The notes beneath the pieces were generated by a model. The model was not told where the DNA came from and did no database searches. It saw only the letters and a program-made list of their open reading frames with translations. A DNA stretch of 54,963 nt, taken from Streptantibioticus parmotrematis (lineage in GTDB: Bacteria > Actinomycetota > Actinomycetes > Streptomycetales > Streptomycetaceae). Shown here one piece after another: positions 42,621 to 51,759 of the stretch. Where the stretch lies: assembly GCF_019890615.1 (NCBI RefSeq), contig NZ_JAINVZ010000034.1:1-54963 (forward strand). Reading direction: 5' to 3'. Positions within the stretch are counted from its first letter, which is position 1. The number at the start of each line of letters is the position of its first letter. A program made the position numbers and the translations under genes.

Positions 42621-43001
42621 TCAGACGAAGAACGCGTTCATGCCCTGGACGTCCGACAGGTAGGTCTCGATGTTCGCGATCCTGCCGTCGCGCAGTCGGC
42701 AGACCGTGGACAGGTACTCGTCGAGGCGGACGTCGCCCCTGCGGGCGGTGTTGTGCAGGGACAGGGCCATGTTCTCGCGGCTGACCAGGATGTGCAGCAG
42801 CTCGAAGTCGAGGCCGTAGGACGCGATCTTCCGCGCGCGCTCCACGACCGCGTCGGCGCCGTCCGCCGTGCCGGAGATCGCGTTGTCGCCGGGGAGCGTC
42901 CACACGCAGTCGTCGGTGAGCAGGCTCCTGATGCCGTCCCAGTCACCGGTGGTGAGGAAGGCGTGGAACCCGGCGGCGACCTGCGCGCGGACCTGGAGCA
43001 C
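42621..43001 (-). CDS. SnoaL-like / NTF2-family protein, possibly 5'-truncated
   Basis: About 126 residues of an NTF2-like cone fold (FLTTGDWDGIRSLLTDDCVW, TARRGDVRLDEYLSTVCRLR, DGRIANIETYLSD). Such proteins are cyclases, isomerases or ligand-binding proteins. The only near start, GTG 43001, has no ribosome binding site, and its first nine codons are antisense to a TetR-type coding remnant. The original 5' end was probably lost at a junction near 42975, so the gene may not be expressed normally. Confidence 0.65.
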   Translation of the reverse strand: MLQVRAQVAAGFHAFLTTGDWDGIRSLLTDDCVWTLPGDNAISGTADGADAVVERARKIASYGLDFELLHILVSRENMALSLHNTARRGDVRLDEYLSTVCRLRDGRIANIETYLSDVQGMNAFFV

Positions 43002-43310
43002 GTGGCGGTGTGGACCCTCGCCGACCTGTCCCGGCCGGGAGGCGTGGCGTTCTTCCGCGCCGAAGTGGCGCCGGACGTGGACGAGCGGCGGGCCGGGCTG
43101 CGCGAGTGCCTGGAACGGGTCAGCTCCCGGTTCCAGGCCGCCCTGGACGCCGCCGCCCAACGGGGCGAGGAGACACCCGCGTTGGGGCGGGTGCTGGACC
43201 GCGTCGTCGCGCCGCTCTACTTCCGCGTGGTCTTCTCCGTCCCGGAGACGGACGAGGACTACGCGCGCGGTCTCGTCGCCGACCTGTGCGATCCGCCCGC
43301 GAACGACTGA
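42975..43310 (+). pseudogene. C-terminal remnant of a TetR-family regulator
   Basis: 111 codons with good codon bias encode the ligand-binding half of a TetR protein (GDLRADLEHVAVWTLADLSR, VDERRAGLRECLERVSSRFQ, LDRVVAPLYFRVVFS) and a normal C-terminus. The DNA-binding half is absent: upstream in this frame the sequence is antisense to the SnoaL-like gene. No start codon with a ribosome binding site exists at the junction. It is a broken regulator left by a deletion or rearrangement. Confidence 0.75.
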
Positions 43311-43403
43311 CTCCCGGCCGACGATCACGAACGAGCGTGAACGCCGGCCGGGAGGCCAGGGGACGTACGAGGACCGTCGGACGGCCCGGAAGGGATCGGT
43401 GGA

Positions 43404-44336
43404 TCAGCTCGCGGGGACCGGCTCGTCCACCGTCGGCCGCTCGGCCCGGTCGCGCTTCGTGCGGCCGGAGCCGCCGTTCAGGAAGCGCTCCAGCAGGGCG
43501 CCGAAGGCCAGGGCGATCGTCGTCCAGATGAGCAGCTGGTTGAGCAGCGAGTACCAGCGGAACTTCCACAGCACGTCCGCGTCGAACCCGGGATAGACGA
43601 TCTGGCCCGGCGCGATGGACTTGCCGTCGATGACCAGGGACCTGGACAGGATGTTGACGATCGGCTGCGGTGTCTCGGTCGCGGCGCGGGCATAGCCGAA
43701 CTGGTGGGCGGCGTCCACGTTCGCCGACAGGTCGCCGAGCGAGGGCAGCAGCCCGATCAGCACGCCGTACACCACCAGGAACGCGATGCCGGACAGCACG
43801 ACGGAGGTCGTCATCGTGTAGCGGCGCGAGAGCCGCCGGGCGAGGTGGACCGCCAGGCCGAGCAGGACGAGCGAGCAGCCGACCATCGCCAGGTACAGGT
43901 GCCCGCGGGTCGTGATCGTGAACGTGTGCCCGATGGCCGGGGGGTTGGCCGGGTACTTCACGTACGGCAGCACGAAGACGCCGAGGAAGCCGAAGCCCGC
44001 GATCATCCACACCAGGTTGCGCGGACGCACCTGGAAGCGGCCGTGCAGGACGACGTACGCGACGGCGACCAGGGCGCCCATCGCGGCGGAGAAGAGGATC
44101 AGGCCGGTGGCGATGCCGACGGTGGACTGGATGGAGCGGGAGAAGATCTCCGGCCCGTCCGGGGCGACGGCACGGCCGGCCGCCTTGTTCAGCTCGGCCA
44201 GGATCGCGTCACGGCCCGACTCGTAGTCGATGGCCTTGTTGATCACCGGCTCGGCGAAGATGCGGGAGAAGGCGAAGGCGAGCACGCCGGCGAGCGCACC
44301 CGCCAGCGCACCGCGCAGGATGGCGCGTATTTCCAC
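43404..44336 (-). CDS. cbtA: CbtA-family cobalt transporter
   Basis: 310 residues with about six membrane helices, matching CbtA (RGALAGALAGVLAFAFSRIF at the start, GLLPSLGDLSANVDAAHQFG in the middle). With CbtB it forms a predicted cobalt uptake system serving vitamin B12 synthesis. It follows cbtB by 15 nt and shares its cobalamin riboswitch. The C-terminus is a charged, Arg-rich tail. Confidence 0.9.
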   Translation of the reverse strand: MEIRAILRGALAGALAGVLAFAFSRIFAEPVINKAIDYESGRDAILAELNKAAGRAVAPDGPEIFSRSIQSTVGIATGLILFSAAMGALVAVAYVVLHGRFQVRPRNLVWMIAGFGFLGVFVLPYVKYPANPPAIGHTFTITTRGHLYLAMVGCSLVLLGLAVHLARRLSRRYTMTTSVVLSGIAFLVVYGVLIGLLPSLGDLSANVDAAHQFGYARAATETPQPIVNILSRSLVIDGKSIAPGQIVYPGFDADVLWKFRWYSLLNQLLIWTTIALAFGALLERFLNGGSGRTKRDRAERPTVDEPVPAS

Positions 44337-44351
44337 GGTGGTGACCCCTGT

Positions 44352-44582
44352 TCAGTGGCAGGGGAAACCGAGGAAGTGCCGCGAGTCGTGCACCCACTCG
44401 TGGATCACCATGGTCTTGCCGAACACCGAGGTCATGCCCTCGTCGACGCCGACGAAGTAGTACGCCGCCAGCGCCAGGAAGACGGTGAGGCTGAGGACGG
44501 CGATGACACGGCCGCGCGAGATCGCCTCGGGTGAGACGTTCACCTCGGGGATCGGGTTGGCGCCGTACACACTGGACGTCAT
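44352..44582 (-). CDS. cbtB: CbtB cobalt transporter subunit
   Basis: 76 residues: one membrane helix (VIAVLSLTVFLALAAYYFVG) and a short outer tail with His residues (VIHEWVHDSRHFLGFPCH) that marks CbtB and probably binds the metal. ATG 44582 has GGAGGAG at good spacing; the longer frame runs into the riboswitch and is rejected. First gene of the cbtBA operon. Confidence 0.9.
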   Translation of the reverse strand: MTSSVYGANPIPEVNVSPEAISRGRVIAVLSLTVFLALAAYYFVGVDEGMTSVFGKTMVIHEWVHDSRHFLGFPCH

Positions 44583-44611
44583 GGTGAGCTCCTCCGGGGA
44601 TGGTGCGTCCC

Positions 44612-44758
44612 GCGTTGCAGGGGTCGAAGCGTCATGACGGGAACGTGTCTGACTGACCTCCCCGGAAGGAGGATCACAGTGGCGCCACCGTGCCGGACTC
44701 ACACCGGCTTCCGTGCCCTGTCATGCACTCGGAGTGTAGGGGCGCTGCGGTAGGCTGC
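44612..44758 (-). promoter_or_regulatory. Cobalamin riboswitch upstream of cbtBA
   Basis: Read on the minus strand, the leader contains GGAAGCCGGTGTGAGTCCGG followed by CACGGTGGCGCCACTGTGA, the conserved core and B12 box of cobalamin riboswitches, with the downstream GGTCAGTCAGACACG segment. It lies between the divergent FhuF-like gene and cbtB. High B12 would shut off the cobalt transporter. Outer limits are approximate. Confidence 0.93.
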
Positions 44759-44808
44759 ACAATCCCGTGGCTGGCGTGCGAGACCAGCGCACGGGAGCGG
44801 AGGACGAA

Positions 44809-45639
44809 GTGCGCGGGGAGCGTGGGGAGTTGGACCCGAGTGGACATCGGTCACAGGGTCGGACGGACGAAGGCCCGCAGCGTCACGACCATGTGAGCCA
44901 GGACACGATCCGGGGTGCGGTGACGCCCGAGGAGGCCGCCCGGGTCGCCGCTCTCGGACCGTTCTTCGCCTTCGAGGTCCATCCGAAGGGTTCCGTCGCG
45001 CCGGAGCCGTGGCGCGTCCTGTCCGACCTCTTCGAACCCGGTTCCGGTGCCTTCGCGGAACGGGTCGCCGCCGTGCGCGCGTTCCTCGCCGCGGGCGGCG
45101 GACGGGCTCCGGAGGAGATCGAGGAGCGGGTCGCCGCGTCGGTGACGCACCTCGGGCTGGTCTCCCGGCTGCTGTCACCCGTGCTCGGGTGCGCCGCGGC
45201 GCTCGGGCGGATCCCCTCGCTCGACCCGGAACGGGTGCGCTGGCAGGCCGAGCTGGGCGGCACCTTCCCGCTGTCGCTCCCCGAGGACGCGTTCGGCTCC
45301 GGCGAGGACGTGCCGCTGTCCGCCGTCGTCGACGGGGCGCTGCGGCCCCTGGAGGCGGTGGCGCTGCCGATGTCCGTCTCCCCGCACATCCTGCGCGGCA
45401 ACGCCGCCTCCGCCCTGAACGGCGCCGCCCGCGCCGCCGCGCACTCCTCCTCGCCGCATGCGGACCGGGTGCGGGCGGTCGCGTCCGAGCTGCTGGACGA
45501 CCCGTACCTGGCGGACGCCTTCAGCGACGAGGACGGGACGTTCCGCCGCCGCAGCTGCTGCCTGATCTACCGGGCCGCCCCGGATGGCGCGGGCGGCCTG
45601 TGCGGCGACTGCGTCCTGGCCGGGGGCGGCGGGGCCTGA
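44809..45639 (+). CDS. FhuF-like siderophore-iron reductase
   Basis: 276 residues. The C-terminus has the FhuF [2Fe-2S] motif (RRSCCLIYRAAP, then LCGDC: adjacent cysteines and a CxxC), with 13 residues between the pairs. The rest is the helical FhuF domain (PLSAVVDGALRPLEAVALPM, SPHILRGNAASALNGAARAA). It would release iron from imported ferric siderophores in the cytoplasm. GTG 44809 has GGAGG 5 nt upstream; GTG 44893 is closer to where homologues begin. It is divergent from cbtBA. Confidence 0.82.
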   Translation: MRGERGELDPSGHRSQGRTDEGPQRHDHVSQDTIRGAVTPEEAARVAALGPFFAFEVHPKGSVAPEPWRVLSDLFEPGSGAFAERVAAVRAFLAAGGGRAPEEIEERVAASVTHLGLVSRLLSPVLGCAAALGRIPSLDPERVRWQAELGGTFPLSLPEDAFGSGEDVPLSAVVDGALRPLEAVALPMSVSPHILRGNAASALNGAARAAAHSSSPHADRVRAVASELLDDPYLADAFSDEDGTFRRRSCCLIYRAAPDGAGGLCGDCVLAGGGGA

Positions 45640-45684
45640 CGCACGGGCGCCTTCGGCGCGCAACCCGCGTCAGCGAGCGAGTGG

Positions 45685-46662
45685 TCACGCACGCCCTCCC
45701 AGCCAGCCCCGGGTCGCGGCCTGGACTCCTGCCTGGAAGCGGGTGGTCGCGTTCAGCAGGGTCATCAGGGTGTGGATGCGGCGTACCACCGTGCGTTCCG
45801 TGATGCCCAGCGTGCGGGCGATCGTGCGGTCCTTGGCTCCGGTGGCCAGCAGGCGCAGGATGTCCCGGTCGCGTGGGGAGACGGTGTCGCCGAGGGGGGT
45901 TCGCCCGGTCGAGCCCGCGCCGAGCGGTGTGGCGCGCTGCCAGAGCGTGTCGAAACTCAGCACGAGGGCGTCCAGCAGCGGCGAGGACCGCACCAGCAGA
46001 CGGGTCGCGGCGTCGCTTCCGGTGAAACTGATGGGGACCAGCGCCTGTTCGCGGTCCACGATCAGCATCTTCATGCGTGCGTCGGGCAGGCTGCGGGCCT
46101 GTTCGCCCGCCTCCAAGTACCGTTCCAGCAGGGCCAGCCGCCCGCTGTCGGCCAGCGCCTGGGCGTGGTAGATCGCCCGGTAGGTCACCCCCCGTTCCAG
46201 CGCCTGGATCTCGTTGGTGTTGAGCCCGCTCGCCAGGTACGGCGGGCTGTCGATGATCAACACCTCCTGCCGCGCCCCGAGTTCGAGCCGGGCGAGGGTG
46301 TGCCACACGGCCTCCGCCCCCTCGACCAGTTCGATCAACGGGCTCTGGGCGCCGGTCGTCTGCGCGCGCACCGACAACGCGCGTGCCTGCACCCGGAGTT
46401 GGTCCAGCTCGCGGTGGTGCTGGATGACCAGGGAATCGAGCGCCACTTCCGGCGGCGCGGCGACGTAACGGATGGGACGGCCGACGAGCTGGTTGCACAG
46501 ACCCGCGGAGGTCAGCCGTCGTAAGGACTGCCGGACGGTCGACGCGGACAGTTCCAGCGCCTGCGCGAGGTCGGCGGGGGTGACGTGGGCGTGGGAGAGC
46601 AGCCGCAGATAGACGTCGCTGTCGGTCTGGCCGAGACCGACCGGTTGGAGCAAGTGGGCCAT
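45685..46662 (-). CDS. TrmB-like / LuxR-type transcriptional regulator
   Basis: 325 residues. An N-terminal winged helix of TrmB type (SDVYLRLLSHAHVTPADLAQ, ELSASTVRQSLRRLTSAGL) is followed by a phospholipase-D-like sensor region (EVLIIDSPPYLASGLNTNE; RMKMLIVDREQALVPISF) and a C-terminal LuxR helix-turn-helix (SPRDRDILRLLATGAKDRTI, GITERTVVRRI). This double-DNA-binding layout is frequent in Streptomyces next to secreted peptidase or secondary metabolite genes. Its target may be the sedolisin gene upstream on the same strand. Confidence 0.88.
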   Translation of the reverse strand: MAHLLQPVGLGQTDSDVYLRLLSHAHVTPADLAQALELSASTVRQSLRRLTSAGLCNQLVGRPIRYVAAPPEVALDSLVIQHHRELDQLRVQARALSVRAQTTGAQSPLIELVEGAEAVWHTLARLELGARQEVLIIDSPPYLASGLNTNEIQALERGVTYRAIYHAQALADSGRLALLERYLEAGEQARSLPDARMKMLIVDREQALVPISFTGSDAATRLLVRSSPLLDALVLSFDTLWQRATPLGAGSTGRTPLGDTVSPRDRDILRLLATGAKDRTIARTLGITERTVVRRIHTLMTLLNATTRFQAGVQAATRGWLGGRA

Positions 46663-46864
46663 GCGCGGACCTTAGGCGGCGAGGGGTGGGGGGAAGAAGG
46701 GTTGCGGACGGGGGATTCTCGGGAGCGCTGCTCCCCGGTTGCGATGGCCGGACGGACATGACCCGGTTCCGGGGCGGCGAGGCCACCGCCGTCCCGGAAC
46801 CGGGCGTGTGGGGGAGGGAAGGCGCCCGTCAGGGCGTCAGGGCGCTATGGCGTCACGACTTCAT

Positions 46865-46898
46865 GGCGTTCACCACGTCACGGCGTTCACCACGTCAC
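46865..46898. repeat. 17-bp perfect tandem repeat
   Basis: GGCGTTCACCACGTCAC occurs twice head to tail immediately beyond the stop of the sedolisin gene, within a wider run of GTCACG/GGCGTCA-like motifs (about 46830-46910). Confidence 0.8.
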
Positions 46899-46902
46899 GA
46901 CG

Positions 46903-48678
46903 TCAGGCGAGGATGGTCCACGTGAAGGTCGTCGACCCGTTCGCCCCGCCCGAGTCGGTGGCCGTGACCTTGACGGTGTAGTCGCCGGACGCGGTCGGGG
47001 TGCCGCTGATGACGCCGCTCGTGCTGATCCGCAGTCCGGACGGCAGCCCGGTCGCGCTGTAGGTCAGCGGGAGGTTCTTGCTGTCGGTGGCGCTGATCCG
47101 CAGGGAGTTGATGGCATAGCCGGTGATCCACACCTGGTCGCCGGGGTTGCCGACGGTCACCGTGCCGCTGCCGCCGCCGGAGGTGACGGTCCAGGTGAAG
47201 GGCGCCGAACCGGTCGCGCCGGTGCTGTCCTTGGCGGTCACCGTCACCTGGGAGGTGCCGGCCGCGGTCGGGGTTCCGCTGATCGTGCCGCTGGAGGAGT
47301 CGATGGACAGCCCGGCGGGCAGTCCGCTCGCCGACCAGGTGTACGGCGCCGTGCCGCCGCTGGCGCTGTCGCGTACCGGTGTGATCGCCGTGCCGACGGT
47401 GCCGTTCTGGTTACCGGGGTTGGCCACGGTGACACCGGTCGTGCCGCCGCCCGGGGTGAAGGCGCTGACGCCCTCCGGCGTGCCCAGGCCGGTCGGCCCG
47501 TCCCAGCCGGTGCCCGCGTCGCACAGTGCCGTGCCGCAGTCGCCGTTGCTCCCCGACGTCACGTCGTTGAGCGCGCCGCGGTGCGCGTACGGGTAGGAGG
47601 CCGGGTCGTCATTGGCGCCCGGGGTGCCGGCCAGCGCGTACATCGCCGTGATCAGCGGGGTGGCGAGGCTCGTGCCGCCGTACTGCTGCCAGCCGGGAGC
47701 GCTGTAGGTGTCGTAGATGGCGATGCCCGTGTTGGGGTCGGCGTCCGCGGAGATGTCCGCGGTGCCCTTCTCGGAACCGCAGGCGCTCACCACGCCGCTC
47801 TGCCAGCTCGGTTGCTTCTCGTACGCCGAGCAGCCCGACCCGGCGCCGCTCCACGCCGACTCCGTCCAGCCCCGGCTGCCGCCGCCCCTGCTGAGGGAGG
47901 TGCCGCCCACCGCGAGGGTGTAGCGCGAGGAGGCGGGGTACTGGGTTCCCATGCTGTAGCCGTTGTCGCCGGTGGCGAACGCGAACAGCACACCGGGCAC
48001 GTCGAAGTGCGAGTCGCTCGACGTCTCGCCCGAACTCTCGCTGTCGCTCCAGGAGTTGGAGACGAACTTCGCGCCCAGCTTCACCGCCTCGTCGTCCGCC
48101 GCGTAGAGGTTGTCGTCGTTGTTGTCGTTCGCCTCGACGAGCAGGATGTGGCAGGACGGGCACGCGGCCGAGACCGCGTCGAGGTCGAGGGTGATCTCCT
48201 CGCTCCAGCCGGAGTCGCCCTGCGGCGGGGTGGTGCCGCCGGTCTGGTCGACCTTGGTGAAGCAGCCGCTCGCGGTGGTGCAGGCGGGCAGCCCGTACTG
48301 GCTGCGGTACGTGGCCAGGTCGCTCGCGGCGTTCGGGTCGTCGTAGGCGTCCACGATCGCGACGGTGGCACCGGAGCCGCCGCTCGGCAGGTCGTACGCG
48401 GACTGGATGTCGGAAGGACCGAAGCCGGAGGGCGCCGCGGGGCGGGCCCCCGTACCGCCGCGCGCACCGGGCACGCCCTCGGCCCAGCACCGGGCGTGCC
48501 CCGCCCCGGCGTCGGCGCAGGCGTGGGTGTACGAGGCGGAACCGGACGCGGGGGAGGAGGCGGCGGGCGAGGCGGCGGCGGCCGGCATGCTTCCTGCTGC
48601 CGCGAGGGCGAACACCGTAGCGATGGCTGCCAGCAGTGCGGGACCGGAGCGGCCCGGCATTCTGGGTATCGACGTCAT
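46903..48678 (-). CDS. Secreted sedolisin-type (S53) serine peptidase with two Ig-like domains
   Basis: 591 residues with a signal peptide ending about PAAAASPA. The catalytic domain (about 85-405) has the Glu/Asp pair in WSEEITLDLDAVSAACPSC, an oxyanion Asp region (FVSNSWSDSE), and the Ser in GGTSLATPL, as in kumamolisin-like peptidases. Two putative Ig repeats follow (LPAGLSIDSSSGTISGTPTA and LPSGLRISTSGVISGTPTAS). The long propeptide of classic sedolisins is much reduced. It would digest protein outside the cell. Confidence 0.9.
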   Translation of the reverse strand: MTSIPRMPGRSGPALLAAIATVFALAAAGSMPAAAASPAASSPASGSASYTHACADAGAGHARCWAEGVPGARGGTGARPAAPSGFGPSDIQSAYDLPSGGSGATVAIVDAYDDPNAASDLATYRSQYGLPACTTASGCFTKVDQTGGTTPPQGDSGWSEEITLDLDAVSAACPSCHILLVEANDNNDDNLYAADDEAVKLGAKFVSNSWSDSESSGETSSDSHFDVPGVLFAFATGDNGYSMGTQYPASSRYTLAVGGTSLSRGGGSRGWTESAWSGAGSGCSAYEKQPSWQSGVVSACGSEKGTADISADADPNTGIAIYDTYSAPGWQQYGGTSLATPLITAMYALAGTPGANDDPASYPYAHRGALNDVTSGSNGDCGTALCDAGTGWDGPTGLGTPEGVSAFTPGGGTTGVTVANPGNQNGTVGTAITPVRDSASGGTAPYTWSASGLPAGLSIDSSSGTISGTPTAAGTSQVTVTAKDSTGATGSAPFTWTVTSGGGSGTVTVGNPGDQVWITGYAINSLRISATDSKNLPLTYSATGLPSGLRISTSGVISGTPTASGDYTVKVTATDSGGANGSTTFTWTILA

Positions 48679-48900
48679 GATGCCCCTTCGAAACCGTGGG
48701 GGAGCCCGTGATCGGGTGGCGATACGCTAGGGCCGGGGCGGCGCCACGACAGCGTGTGAACATGACAATGTCGGAAACAGGACACGAGCCCGTCGGTTCG
48801 GCCGCCTTCCGCTGGGCCTTTCGTCCGGCAACGTCCCCGCCGATCCCGGCGCACCCGGTGGCGGCGGTCGCCCTGTCCCGCTGCTGGCATGATCGAGGGC

Positions 48901-49611
48901 ATGAGCGAGCGAACGATTGCGGCCTGCGACGGGGCCGCGAAGGGCAACCCGGGGCCTGCGGCCTGGGCCTACGTGGTCGCGGACGCCGCCGGTGTCCCGC
49001 AGCGGTGGCGGGCCGGTGCCCTCGGGCACAGCACCAACAACGTCGGCGAACTGACCGCCCTGCGCGAGGTGTTGGCCGCCACCGATCCGGCCGTATCCCT
49101 GGAGGTCCGGCTCGACAGCACGTACACCCGGGACTGCGCGACGAAGTGGCTCGCCGGATGGAAGCGCAACGGCTGGAAGACCGCCGCGGGCAAGCCGGTG
49201 GCGAACCGCGAGCTGATCCAGGCCATCGACGAACTCCTCCAGGGCCGCGACGTCGTCTTCACGTACGTCCGCGCCCACCAGGCCGACGGCGACCGTCTGA
49301 ACGCGATCGCGGACAAGGCCGCCAGCGACGCCGCCCGCACGCAGGAGTCCGCCGAGGGGACCGCGTCCGACCTGCCCGTCCCCGACCCGGTCCGCGTCGC
49401 CCCGCCCCGTGCGCGCGCGTCGCAGGAGGGCGGCCCGGGAAAGAAGGCCGCCTCCGCCCGGAAGGGCTCCGCCCCGGGAGGCACTCGTACGCTCGCGGCG
49501 CGCTTCCCCGGCACCTGCCCCTGCTCCCGCCCGTACGGCAAGGGCGACACGATCACCCGGGTCGGCGCGTCCTGGGGCCACCCGGAGTGCGCCGGCGCGT
49601 TCGCCTCGTGA
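48901..49611 (+). CDS. rnhA: Ribonuclease HI with Cys-containing C-terminal extension
   Basis: About 236 residues. The first 140 form RNase HI with the D-E-D-D active site (ACDGAAKGNPGPAAW; STNNVGELTALREVL; VRLDSTYTRDC; IADKAASDA). A Pro/Ala/Lys linker leads to a 40-residue domain with CPCSRPYGKGDTITRV and WGHPECA, a possible zinc-binding module not found in the standard enzyme. It cleaves RNA in RNA-DNA hybrids. ATG 48901 follows GAGGG; ATG 48889 is possible. It is divergent from the peptidase gene. Confidence 0.9.
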   Translation: MSERTIAACDGAAKGNPGPAAWAYVVADAAGVPQRWRAGALGHSTNNVGELTALREVLAATDPAVSLEVRLDSTYTRDCATKWLAGWKRNGWKTAAGKPVANRELIQAIDELLQGRDVVFTYVRAHQADGDRLNAIADKAASDAARTQESAEGTASDLPVPDPVRVAPPRARASQEGGPGKKAASARKGSAPGGTRTLAARFPGTCPCSRPYGKGDTITRVGASWGHPECAGAFAS

Positions 49612-49768
49612 TGCGGGTCGCGGCCGCCGTGACGTGGGCCGCGAGCGCGGTCACCGTGACGTACGTCGCGATCGAAGAGGCGGTGCGTGGGCAGGTATGC
49701 CAGTGACGTGAGTTGGCGTACGCGACGAGTCGGCCCCGCGCCGGGGCCGGACGGAGACGGAGACAGCG

Positions 49769-50215
49769 ATGAGTGAGCGGACGGCCGGTGGGCGGATCGT
49801 GGTGGGGGCCGACGGTTCGGCCGCGTCCCGTGCGGCGCTGGCGTGGGCGGTCGGGCAGGCGCGGCTGACCGGGGCCTCGGTGGAGGCGGTCATCGCCTGG
49901 GAGTACCCGGCGGGCGTGTACGCGGGCTGGTCCGCGCCGCTGCCGGACGTCGACTTCGGCGAACTGGCCGCCAAGACGCTGTCCGAGCTGGTGGCCACCG
50001 TCGCCGCGGGCGAGCCGTCGGTGGAGGTCCGCCAGACGGTGGTCGCCGACAACGCGTCCCGGGCCCTGCTGGACACCGCGCGCGGCGCCGACCTGCTGGT
50101 CGTCGGCAACCGGGGACACGGCGGCTTCACCGAGGCGTTGCTCGGCTCGGTCAGCCAGCACTGCGTTCAGCACGCCGACTGTCCGGTGGTCGTGGTGCGC
50201 GGCGAGAAGGAGTGA
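49769..50215 (+). CDS. Universal stress protein (UspA family)
   Basis: 148 residues, one Usp domain. It starts IVVGADGSAASRAALAWA and contains the ATP-binding GNRGHGGFTEALLGSVSQ and the final strand CPVVVVRG. It belongs to the ATP-binding class of small stress proteins, often induced in stationary phase or hypoxia. Monocistronic. Confidence 0.94.
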   Translation: MSERTAGGRIVVGADGSAASRAALAWAVGQARLTGASVEAVIAWEYPAGVYAGWSAPLPDVDFGELAAKTLSELVATVAAGEPSVEVRQTVVADNASRALLDTARGADLLVVGNRGHGGFTEALLGSVSQHCVQHADCPVVVVRGEKE

Positions 50216-50481
50216 GCGGGCGACGCGTCGGGGTGGGGCGTGCGATCGCGGCCCGGGCTGGGGCTCGGGCCGCGACGCGCACGGCGCGTTGTCCGGACAC
50301 ACGCCTGTGACCTGCGGTAAGTCTGGTTCATATGACCGTACTGCCGGTTCCGGGGCCTTCCAGTCGATATCCTCGGTCGGGAGCACCGGCTGAAACGGTC
50401 TCAGACATGGCAGGCGGGCCTGGGCTGGTGCGGCGTGCCCGGAGGACGAGCGCCCCGAGCGGCAGAGGTCAATAGCGGATC

Positions 50482-51759
50482 ATGAATCAGGACGGGCACC
50501 CGGGCCGGTACGACGGCCCGGATGACACGACGGACGACCAGCCGGGCATGCGGGGCCTGCTCGACGCGGTCCTGTCGATCAGCCGCGAGCTGGACCTGCC
50601 GGTGGTGCTGCGCCGCATCGTCAGCACCGCGATGACGCTCGTCGGCGCGCACTACGGGGCGCTGGGCGTCCTGGACGACACCGGCGAGGAACTCGCCGAG
50701 TTCATCACCGCGGGCCTCGACGACGAGGAGATCGCCTGCCTCGACGGCGTGGAGCTGCCACGCGGCCGCGGTCTGCTGGGCCGCCTCATCAGCGACCCGC
50801 GGCCGCTGCGCGTCGAGTGCATCCCGGACCACCCCGGCGCGGTCGGCTTCCCGCCCGGCCACCCGCCGATGCGCACCCTGCTGGGGGTCGCCATCGCGGT
50901 GCGCGGCACCGTCTACGGCAACCTGTACCTGACCGACAAGGCGGGCGGCAAACCGTTCGACGCGGGTGACGAGGCGGTGGTGACCGCGCTCGCCGGCGCG
51001 GCGGGCATCGCCATCGAGAACGCCCGGCTGTACGGGCGGCTGCGCGCCGGGGCCGAGCGGTTCCAGCGGCTGCTGCTGCCCAGCCTGCCCGACCTGTCGC
51101 CGTTCCGTTGTGCCGCCGTCTACCGCCCCGCCGCCTCGCCGTCCCTGCTGGGCGGTGACTGGTACGACGCGATGACGCTTCCGGACGGCTCGCGCGTGCT
51201 GGTCGTCGGGGACGTCGTCGGCCACGACCTGGACGCCGCCGCCACCATGGCCCAGGTCCGCAACATGCTGCGCGCCCTGGTCCATGACGGTTCCGCCTCG
51301 CCCGCGACCGTCCTCGCCCGGCTCGACAGCACCCTGCACGCCGTCGAGCCCGCCGTCATGGCCACCGTGTGCCTGGTCCGCCTCGAACCGGCCCTGGACG
51401 GCGGCTGGCTGATGCGCTGGAGCAACGCGGGCCACCCGCCGCCGCTGGTGCTGTCGCCCGACGGTGCGGCCTCCTACCCGGACGCCCCGGCCGACCTGCC
51501 CATCGGCGTCGACACCGCCATCGCCCGCAGGGACCACGCCCTGCCGCTGGCCGCGGGATCGACGCTGGCGGTCTTCACCGACGGCCTGATCGAACACCCG
51601 GGGCAGTCCATCGAGGAGGGCCTGCGCCTGGTCGCCGACGCGGCGGCCGCTGCCGGGGCGCGGGATCTGGACGTCCTGTGCGAGGCGCTGGTCGCCGCGG
51701 GCCCCGGCGACGGCCACGACGACCTGGCGATCCTCGCCCTCGGCACCCCGCGCGCCTGA
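50482..51759 (+). CDS. GAF-SpoIIE (PP2C) phosphatase
   Basis: 425 residues. A DevS-like GAF domain (about 25-185; AHYGALGVLDDTGEELAEFI, FPPGHPPMRTLLGV) leads to a PP2C domain with LLGGDWYDAMTLPDG, VVGDVVGHDLDAAATM and GHDDLAILAL. It likely dephosphorylates an anti-sigma antagonist in response to a small molecule or redox signal bound by the GAF domain. There is no HATPase domain, unlike the larger phosphatase at 23516. Confidence 0.92.
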   Translation: MNQDGHPGRYDGPDDTTDDQPGMRGLLDAVLSISRELDLPVVLRRIVSTAMTLVGAHYGALGVLDDTGEELAEFITAGLDDEEIACLDGVELPRGRGLLGRLISDPRPLRVECIPDHPGAVGFPPGHPPMRTLLGVAIAVRGTVYGNLYLTDKAGGKPFDAGDEAVVTALAGAAGIAIENARLYGRLRAGAERFQRLLLPSLPDLSPFRCAAVYRPAASPSLLGGDWYDAMTLPDGSRVLVVGDVVGHDLDAAATMAQVRNMLRALVHDGSASPATVLARLDSTLHAVEPAVMATVCLVRLEPALDGGWLMRWSNAGHPPPLVLSPDGAASYPDAPADLPIGVDTAIARRDHALPLAAGSTLAVFTDGLIEHPGQSIEEGLRLVADAAAAAGARDLDVLCEALVAAGPGDGHDDLAILALGTPRA

